In this document: in pieces, positions 20,589 to 24,855 of the stretch | Position numbering within the stretch: the stretch's first letter is position 1 | Layout: the number at the start of each line of letters is the position of its first letter | Virus record (IMG/VR): IMGVR_UViG_3300011115_000152 | Coordinates: 1-24,855 of that record | Direction: 5' to 3' (one strand) | From: a virus | Length of the DNA: 24,855 nucleotides | Translations under genes and position numbers: made by a program | The notes under the pieces: generated by a model | Databases searched by the model: none | Seen by the model: the letters and a program-made list of their open reading frames with translations, nothing else | Told to the model about the DNA's origin: nothing

Positions 20589-20793
20589 CTTCCTTGTGCA
20601 TAATTAAGGAATAAGTATCGCCTTTGACACCACAACCGTGGCAGACAAAGGCGTTCTTATCAAAGTTTACTGCTGCACTTGCATGTGTATCTATGTGGAA
20701 TGGACATTTCATTTTGCGCCAGCCGCTGCCCATAGCAGGCACGGCTGCGCCTATGTAATAAAGATACTCTTCAATGCTGGGTTTACTTTCCAT
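20413..20793 (-). CDS. dnaG-like: Primase zinc-finger part, CHC2 type (first frame of split primase)
   Basis: The 126-residue ORF carries the N-terminal zinc domain of DnaG primase. The ligands are Cys30, His33, Cys51 and Cys54 (MKCPFHIDTHASAAVNF, then AFVCHGCGVKGDTYSLIM), followed by EGVNFSEAKQFAEKF. This domain reads template and sets the primase start site. After residue ~82 the translation stops looking like primase and becomes Arg/Ser-rich (QDRKRSRVSI, RRGKHISSG), which is the frame mismatch described in findings. If the frames fuse, the protein would be about 283 residues. ATG 20793 overlaps the end of a small zinc protein. Confidence 0.85.
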   Translation of the reverse strand: MESKPSIEEYLYYIGAAVPAMGSGWRKMKCPFHIDTHASAAVNFDKNAFVCHGCGVKGDTYSLIMHKEGVNFSEAKQFAEKFSSAGNTEIRSQDRKRSRVSIKPSTLGRRGKHISSGTGRRPTART

Positions 20794-20893
20794 TTGTACA
20801 ATCTAAACATATAGGAAAATCATATTTGTAATCAAATTTATCATCGTCTAAGTTCTTTAAGCAATCTTCACAATACGTTTTTTCCTGAATCAT
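20783..20893 (-). CDS. Tiny double-CxxC zinc protein, 36 aa
   Basis: The 36-residue ORF has two CxxC knuckles, YCEDC (Cys8, Cys11) and ICLDC (Cys29, Cys32), the spacing of a minimal zinc ribbon. Between them lies an acidic stretch (NLDDDKFDYKYDF). ATG 20893 has AAGGAG 8 nt upstream. It overlaps the nuclease gene by 26 nt and the primase ATG by 11 nt. Its place directly before the primase suggests a partner role. I know no family. Confidence 0.65.
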   Translation of the reverse strand: MIQEKTYCEDCLKNLDDDKFDYKYDFPICLDCTNGK

Positions 20894-21227
20894 TTAATGC
20901 TCTCCTTAGTAAATCAAGCCAAACATGGCCAGGTGTAGTGCAATACCATTCGCCAGGACTTCCCCTACCCTTGCGTTTGTGCCACACTACACCTGTCCAT
21001 GCCCCGTCATTACTCATTTCGGTGAGTAATTCTTCTGTCCATCCAGCAAGGTCCATCTTGCTATGGTTTTTGATTTCAATTGTAACTCCAGGTATACCTG
21101 AAATGTCACCTTTGTCTAGAGTTGCACCAGCCAAACGTCTATCGGCGTAGGGAAAACCATTCTCTTTAAGATAGTCTCGAACATCACGCTCTGCTCCTGC
21201 GCCTTTAGCCTTGGCTGCTTTACTCAT
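20868..21227 (-). CDS. PD-(D/E)XK nuclease, Holliday-junction-resolvase-like, 119 aa
   Basis: The protein shows the archaeal Hjc-like layout of small junction resolvases: KGAGAERDVRDYL with Glu13, then DKGDISG with Asp41, then TIEIKNHSK with Glu51 and Lys53 (the ExK). A helical region with Trp follows (GWTEELLTEMS), then WHKRKGRGSPGEWY. Such enzymes cut branched DNA during phage replication and packaging. It lies between the helicase-like ATPase and primase. ATG 21227 overlaps the preceding stop (ATGA). Confidence 0.8.
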   Translation of the reverse strand: MSKAAKAKGAGAERDVRDYLKENGFPYADRRLAGATLDKGDISGIPGVTIEIKNHSKMDLAGWTEELLTEMSNDGAWTGVVWHKRKGRGSPGEWYCTTPGHVWLDLLRRALNDSGKNVL

Positions 21228-21367
21228 TCTTTGGATTGCTCCTTAATTGTATTAATCATCCAGCCATTTGTTTCTAATTTTTGTGCACGTTCTTCTGCTA
21301 TTTCTAGTGAAGAAGCACGAATAATTTTTGTTTTATTTTTTTCATATACAATCTCATATTTTGGCAT
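21224..21367 (-). CDS. Small protein, 47 aa
   Basis: A 47-residue ORF connects its neighbours exactly: its ATG at 21367 overlaps the ATPase stop (TAATG) and its TGA overlaps the nuclease ATG (ATGA). The sequence is mixed alpha/beta (MPKYEIVYEKNKTKIIRASS, LEIAEERAQKLETNGWMINT), a pattern of a strand pair and helix with a terminal strand. It has no cysteine. The fit between genes is the main support. Function is unknown. Confidence 0.65.
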   Translation of the reverse strand: MPKYEIVYEKNKTKIIRASSLEIAEERAQKLETNGWMINTIKEQSKE

Positions 21368-22182
21368 TATACTCTCATTTCTACCTGTCTGTAGTCTCTA
21401 ACTATATCTTCTAAGTGCATTGATGCTGGGTCAAATGATAGTGATATATATGTGTTACCAGTTGCATCTGCTTTGCCATAGCGATTCTTAACTGGGGCTA
21501 CACATAGATACATATCCATGCCTTGCATCATTTGTCCTACTGTGAGAACCATAGCAGGAATCTGGGCAACCTTGCCCTGCAACGCAGAACGTGGTTGACA
21601 TGGATAGCCAGGGGCACCTTCTTGTGTATGGTGCAATACCAATACTGCTGCATTGGTATCACGGGCTAAATACTTTAACTCTTTCATAACCTGTCGCATA
21701 CCTGCGAACTCTTCATGTCCATCGATTGCAATGTCCATAAGGTTATCTACAACTATAAGAGTAGGAGACCTACCCCAGATAGTTTCAAATGCAGATACTT
21801 CTTCATCTAAGTCACGAAGAGTAGGGCTTGGTTCGAATGACCAATACATATTTCCATACTCACGTAAGATTGACTCTGCTGTATCTGGTTGAGTCTTTAG
21901 CATTAGTTCTGCTTGTTGCTGTGGTATGCGTGCTCGAAGTGCGAGTAATCGCATAGCCATTGTATGTGCATTGGTATCTGCTGAGAAGTATAGTGTTGGT
22001 TGTTTTAATCTTGCAGCAATATGCAATGCAATACTTGACTTGCCAGCACCAGGAGTGCCAGCAATTACTGTTACTTCTGCACGCCGTAGAATAATTCCTT
22101 CTCTAGCAAAGGCTTGGAAAGGTGGGAGTAATGGTTCTCCTCCCACCTCTGCCTTACCTACACTACGGCGTAGTGTTTTCAA
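21367..22182 (-). CDS. RecA/DnaB-type ATPase (replicative helicase-like)
   Basis: The AAA/RecA-fold protein has Walker A IAGTPGAGKSS (Gly42 to Ser49 from the start used) and Walker B LIVVDNLMDI with Asp146. A VLVLHHTQEG segment like the sensor/H4 motif of DnaB follows. Single-domain ATPases of this form are annotated as DnaB-like helicases in many actinophages and act with the primase encoded downstream. TTG 22182 has GGAG 6 nt upstream. GTG 22194 (four residues longer) is possible but lacks a Shine-Dalgarno. It lacks the N-terminal domain of full DnaB. Confidence 0.82.
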   Translation of the reverse strand: MKTLRRSVGKAEVGGEPLLPPFQAFAREGIILRRAEVTVIAGTPGAGKSSIALHIAARLKQPTLYFSADTNAHTMAMRLLALRARIPQQQAELMLKTQPDTAESILREYGNMYWSFEPSPTLRDLDEEVSAFETIWGRSPTLIVVDNLMDIAIDGHEEFAGMRQVMKELKYLARDTNAAVLVLHHTQEGAPGYPCQPRSALQGKVAQIPAMVLTVGQMMQGMDMYLCVAPVKNRYGKADATGNTYISLSFDPASMHLEDIVRDYRQVEMRV

Positions 22183-22267
22183 TTTTATCTCCACATCTAA
22201 CGCAGTAAATACCTACGCCTGTCAAAGAACTCCAGTAACTATGCCCAAATAATTTGCATAGCCACAT
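22163..22267 (-). CDS. Tiny zinc-knuckle protein, DUF1660-like, 34 aa
   Basis: A 34-residue ORF starts at ATG 22267, overlapping the end of the upstream gene by a few bases less than one codon's distance (its upstream TAA is 22271-22273). The sequence MWLCKLFGHSYW, then YCVRCGDKIENT, is a CxxxxGH...CxxCG module (Cys4, His9, Cys22, Cys25) that I recognise as typical of many small phage proteins. It overlaps the first part of the ATPase gene in another frame by 20-32 nt. The metal site is inferred from the Cys/His spacing. Confidence 0.6.
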   Translation of the reverse strand: MWLCKLFGHSYWSSLTGVGIYCVRCGDKIENTTP

Positions 22268-22270
22268 TCA

Positions 22271-22735
22271 TTACTGCTTTGTCTGGTCGGCTACGAATGT
22301 AGCAAACTCTGGTGAGTTAGCCTTGACATACTGAGTTGTACACTTGGTTGGGTCGCCTTGCTTAGCAGGGCAGAAGTGTCCCTTGTATGGACCAAACTTA
22401 CCTGTAAGACCATGGATACGTGTCATAGTTCCATGAGGACACATACGTTGTCCGCCTCCTGCTGGTGCTGCGGCTGGAGTAAAGGACTCTGCAATGACTG
22501 TACCACCTAGTGCATTGGCTGCATAACCAACTGCTGGTGATACTGGAGTTGCCGATGGTGCGCTAAAACCAGTGCCACGCACTGCTTTTTCGAGTTCTTC
22601 TGTTGCTGATGCAAGAGATGCAAGTGTCATTGCAATAGTCTGGTCAAGTTCTTCTGCTGTTGTAGCACGAACTGTAACCAATGAACCTGCTGCTGACTTA
22701 ACTGTGATGCTGATAGGTGCTTCTGTGTGAGACAT
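22271..22735 (-). CDS. Protein with C-terminal Cys/His motif, 154 aa, unknown
   Basis: The N-terminal ~50 residues are beta then helical (ISITVKSAAGSLVTVRATTA, ELDQTIAMTLASLASATEEL). A disordered Ala/Pro/Gly-rich linker of ~45 residues follows. The C-terminus has CPHGTMTRIHG, GHFCPAKQGDPTKCTTQYV, where three Cys and several His could hold zinc. Proteins with a disordered linker and a C-terminal motif next to a RecB-like nuclease may be recombination partners or single-strand-binding accessories, but I cannot name the family. Start ATG 22735 overlaps the stop of the nuclease. Confidence 0.65.
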   Translation of the reverse strand: MSHTEAPISITVKSAAGSLVTVRATTAEELDQTIAMTLASLASATEELEKAVRGTGFSAPSATPVSPAVGYAANALGGTVIAESFTPAAAPAGGGQRMCPHGTMTRIHGLTGKFGPYKGHFCPAKQGDPTKCTTQYVKANSPEFATFVADQTKQ

Positions 22736-23508
22736 TATTCTCCTTGTATTGGTGTTGATATGTTCTTTTTGTCGCGGTGCTTTCTTACTTTCATGGCTAG
22801 TTCAATACCTTTCCAACCATGAACTAAGTCTACAAAGTGTAGAGTACATTGTCCACTACCTGCTGGTAGGTGCACGATGATTCCTTTCTCTGTATTGATG
22901 TCACCCCAACTACCACGGCTTGCGGTAGCAGGGTCATACGGCAAGCCGTGTGCATATACTGCTAACTGCATAGCAATTTTATTTGGGTAACTAATGCTAC
23001 CTGTTTTAAGGTCAGAAATAAACTTCTCACCTTTGTATTCAACAATTCTGTCTGGAGTTCCTGCAATCTTGTACTTATCCAATACACAGAACTGTTCAAT
23101 ATGAATGTTTGTAAACTTGCTAGTAGCACTAGCATACGCCTGTATGTCTGCTACATAGTCTTCTGGAATTGGACCAAGGTCTTGACCTCTATCCAACTTT
23201 TCTGTTAGAGCATGGATTGCAGTACCAATAGTAGCCTGACGAGTAGCGCCTGCTGCTTCCATTGAATCTTCTACTAACTTATCCATCTCTAGTTTGTCTT
23301 CACGTGCTGCAGATGCAGCAAGTAAAAGGTCTGGTCGTAATGTTAAACCAGTCGCAGCCATGCGTAACTTCCAAGCAACAAGAGCAGTGCCATCATCTAA
23401 CGAACCTGCAACTGTTGTTGTTCTAGTATACGGCACTGGCTTACCACCTTTAGGTGGAACAATCATTGGTCTACCGTACCTATCTCTAGGTACTTCTACT
23501 TCTGCCAT
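22735..23508 (-). CDS. RecB/Cas4-like PD-(D/E)XK exonuclease, 257 aa
   Basis: The nuclease motifs are in order: GTAIHALTEKL with His99, KIAGTPDRIV with Asp153, FISDLKTG with Asp166 and Lys168, and MQLAVYAHG with Gln181. This His-Asp-DxK-Q order is that of RecB-family and Cas4-like exonucleases. Such enzymes trim DNA ends for recombination. AAGGAG lies 5 nt before ATG 23508. Its stop overlaps the ATG of the Cys/His protein, so they may work together. There are no Cys ligands for an FeS cluster, so it is not a classic Cas4. Confidence 0.87.
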   Translation of the reverse strand: MAEVEVPRDRYGRPMIVPPKGGKPVPYTRTTTVAGSLDDGTALVAWKLRMAATGLTLRPDLLLAASAAREDKLEMDKLVEDSMEAAGATRQATIGTAIHALTEKLDRGQDLGPIPEDYVADIQAYASATSKFTNIHIEQFCVLDKYKIAGTPDRIVEYKGEKFISDLKTGSISYPNKIAMQLAVYAHGLPYDPATASRGSWGDINTEKGIIVHLPAGSGQCTLHFVDLVHGWKGIELAMKVRKHRDKKNISTPIQGE

Positions 23509-23526
23509 ACGTTCTCCTTAGATTAG

Positions 23527-23573
23527 CCAGTGGCGGTAGGACAAGGAGAGAGCCAAAACCTACCGCTCACTGG
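23527..23573 (-). promoter_or_regulatory. Imperfect 14-bp hairpin in leader of the nuclease gene
   Basis: In the 92-nt gap between the winged-helix gene and the nuclease gene, 23527-23540 pairs with 23559-23573 (CCAGTGGCGGTAGG with CCTACCGCTCACTGG): 14 bp with one bulged base, and an 18-nt loop. On the minus strand it ends 18 nt before the nuclease ATG at 23508. There is no U-run, so it is more likely a leader RNA structure, an operator or a processing site than a strong terminator. Confidence 0.55.
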
Positions 23574-23600
23574 TTGTTCCATCATAGCATAAGGAACGGC

Positions 23601-23975
23601 TTATGCATTGATGTCATGCCCACAATGCGGACAAAGTTTTTCTTTCCGTTTGTATTCTTCATACATGACGAGGTCTTTATAATTTTGATGCACATATATC
23701 TTGCATCTATTTCTTGTTTTAATTGTGCGTACTATTGCACCTGACTGATGCAGTACTGACAACACACCACTTGATGTGCCGTGATGCCACCCTGTTTCTG
23801 TTGCTAACTCTTTCCAAGTAGCACCATCAATGCCTCTACTTTTTAAGTATATTAACGCTGCTTGCTGGTTGTTTAATTCCCGACCAGAATACAAATTATC
23901 CAACGCTCTCTGTTGAGATGTATCTGTACCTGACCAGCCAGCAGTACCATTATACGGCACATATGCTGTTGTCAT
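23601..23975 (-). CDS. Winged-helix DNA-binding protein with C-terminal CxxC zinc tail, 124 aa
   Basis: Residues ~38-90 look like a winged helix: QQAALIYLKSRGIDGATWKEL, TETGWHHGTSSGVLSVLHQS, GAIVRTIKTRNRCKIYV, with a recognition-helix segment and a beta wing. The C-terminus ends KEKLCPHCGHD, a CxxC that could join a metal site. Small proteins of this shape in actinophages act as regulators of gene expression. Start ATG 23975 overlaps the stop of the upstream gene. It precedes the hairpin region and nuclease gene. Confidence 0.7.
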   Translation of the reverse strand: MTTAYVPYNGTAGWSGTDTSQQRALDNLYSGRELNNQQAALIYLKSRGIDGATWKELATETGWHHGTSSGVLSVLHQSGAIVRTIKTRNRCKIYVHQNYKDLVMYEEYKRKEKLCPHCGHDINA

Positions 23976-24388
23976 TAGTCCTCTGTAATTTCGTCTACAT
24001 TTACGGAATCAATTGTGGTTGAAACTCCATATAATTCTACCTGAATTTCATCTTCAATCATAGCGATTGCACTATCGGCATCATCTGCATCTAAGTCGCA
24101 GAAACTAAGTGAGATTGTAATGCTGCCTGAGTAAGTGCTTTGGATTGCATGGCTGCCGATGTTGTTGAGTAACTCATTGACTTCATCAAGAGTGACTGTT
24201 GTTTCACGGTCTGACCATTCACGCTCACTGAAAAAGTCACGGACCTGATTACGAATTCTTGAACTGGTTGTGACTTCGTTTCCATATTGAGTCTTATAAC
24301 TTTCTACTTGTTCAAATGCACGAACAATTTCTGTTTCTGTGTAATTGATTGTTGCGCCTGTCTCTAACTTAACTTGGATTGTATTCAT
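23975..24388 (-). CDS. Acidic protein, 137 aa, unknown
   Basis: The protein is acidic and alpha/beta, reading MNTIQVKLETGATINYTETE, then VTTSSRIRNQVRDFFSERE, then VTLDEVNELLNNIG, then SITISLSFCDLDADDADSAI and a strand-rich acidic end. There is one Cys and no membrane segment. I know no family. AAGGAGAGAAAGAAAT precedes the ATG (GGAG about 11 nt away). It is transcribed between the DUF932 gene and the DNA-binding protein. Confidence 0.6.
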   Translation of the reverse strand: MNTIQVKLETGATINYTETEIVRAFEQVESYKTQYGNEVTTSSRIRNQVRDFFSEREWSDRETTVTLDEVNELLNNIGSHAIQSTYSGSITISLSFCDLDADDADSAIAMIEDEIQVELYGVSTTIDSVNVDEITED

Positions 24389-24405
24389 ATTTCTTTCTCT
24401 CCTTT

Positions 24406-24855
24406 TTAGTATGAGTTTTCTAAGATAAGACTTAATGCTTTATCCTTTACTTTATCATTGCGTCCACTGAGGGTGGATACCGCAAGGCGTTCGGAGCCAC
24501 CCGAAGCATGATGGTCAGCGTATTCTACCACTGCTTGCCACATACCAAAGGCTGTGCCACGAATGTTTTCTTGGGTAGGTGATTCGCTGTAGATTTCAAA
24601 TGCTTTATCACGGGCTGTGACTGCAATGGTTTGTTGTCTACGCTCACCTTGTGTGAGCATGTGATAAGGCTTGCCTTCTACTGTAGATGGCAGCGCCCAT
24701 ACACGCTTGAAGAAGTCACGTGCTCTGGCATGAGAAGCCTCACGACTAAGCAGCGTTGCAGATACTTGTTCGTATTGCTCGATTGAATCATAAGATAACT
24801 TAATGATATTACCAATCTCAGAAGGTGACAACGTTGCATTAGTTGTGTGCTTCAT
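24406..24855 (-). CDS. DUF932-family protein, C-terminal part (5' end outside window)
   Basis: The 149 visible residues match the second half of the DUF932 phage/plasmid-like family: FFKRVWALPSTVEG, then RRQQTIAVTARDKAFEIY, then SPTQENIRGTAFGMWQAVVEYADH, then GGSERLAVSTLSG and a KDKALSLIL end. The family is usually about 300 residues, so about half is missing. The ATG at 24853-24855 is at the edge and is probably an internal Met before KHTTNATLS, not the true start. DUF932 proteins occur in phage early regions and plasmids. Their function is not known. Confidence 0.75.
   Translation of the reverse strand: MKHTTNATLSPSEIGNIIKLSYDSIEQYEQVSATLLSREASHARARDFFKRVWALPSTVEGKPYHMLTQGERRQQTIAVTARDKAFEIYSESPTQENIRGTAFGMWQAVVEYADHHASGGSERLAVSTLSGRNDKVKDKALSLILENSY

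Noticed and set aside
22236-22271. Ten-codon ORF starting at ATG 22271
   Set aside because: It ends after ten codons and has no support. The 34-residue zinc-knuckle frame starting at 22267 explains the region better.
24853-24855. True start codon of the DUF932 gene at the window edge
   Set aside because: The family is about 300 residues and this Met precedes an internal conserved segment, so the gene more likely continues outside the window.

Overview
The window is a piece of a tailed double-stranded DNA phage genome, most likely from a phage of a low-GC actinobacterium. The evidence for an actinobacterial host is a WhiB-family iron-sulfur regulator (17305-17577, minus), a family essentially confined to Actinobacteria and their phages, next to a sigma-like protein. 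The conserved small phage proteins and the AT-leaning base composition would fit phages of freshwater acI-type (Nanopelagicales) actinobacteria. That host assignment is inference. There is no integrase, tRNA, insertion sequence or CRISPR array.

The layout is two convergent transcription arms. The plus arm (1-16953) carries virion and lysis genes. In order these are: the C-terminus of a large protein; two probable minor virion proteins; a scaffold-like protein; the major capsid protein (3587-4588, N4-gp56-like); two small conserved proteins; and a run of six small basic Lys-rich proteins (5350-7071). Next come a putative head-tail adaptor, a repeat-rich tail fibre, a small beta-type tail protein, a Gly-rich adhesin-like protein, a SAM-dependent methyltransferase and a 747-residue tail protein. 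The arm ends with a lysis module of small membrane proteins, a CHAP-domain endolysin and an unusual secreted Pro/Glu-rich stalk protein.

The arms meet at a strong bidirectional terminator (about 16991-17039). The minus arm (24855 down to 17045) is a tightly packed operon for replication, recombination and regulation. In transcription order it holds a DUF932 protein (cut by the window edge), an unknown acidic protein, a winged-helix DNA-binding protein, a RecB/Cas4-like nuclease, a Zn-motif protein, a RecA/DnaB-type ATPase and a PD-(D/E)XK resolvase-like nuclease. Then come a DnaG-type primase split across two overlapping reading frames, a DUF1599/Nmad-like protein, a calcineurin-like phosphoesterase, the sigma-like protein, small zinc-ribbon proteins including an FmdB-type one, WhiB and a small membrane protein. 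Six very short genes (31-55 codons) fill gaps between the larger ones, often through TAATG or ATGA overlaps.

Points most worth a second look: the primase split with a perfect +1 slip site (UUU-U), the WhiB plus sigma-like regulatory block, the secreted stalk protein in the lysis cassette, the methyltransferase inside the tail-fibre genes, a module shared by the adaptor and fibre, the block of basic proteins, and a near-perfect GAAA-capped hairpin just after the capsid gene.
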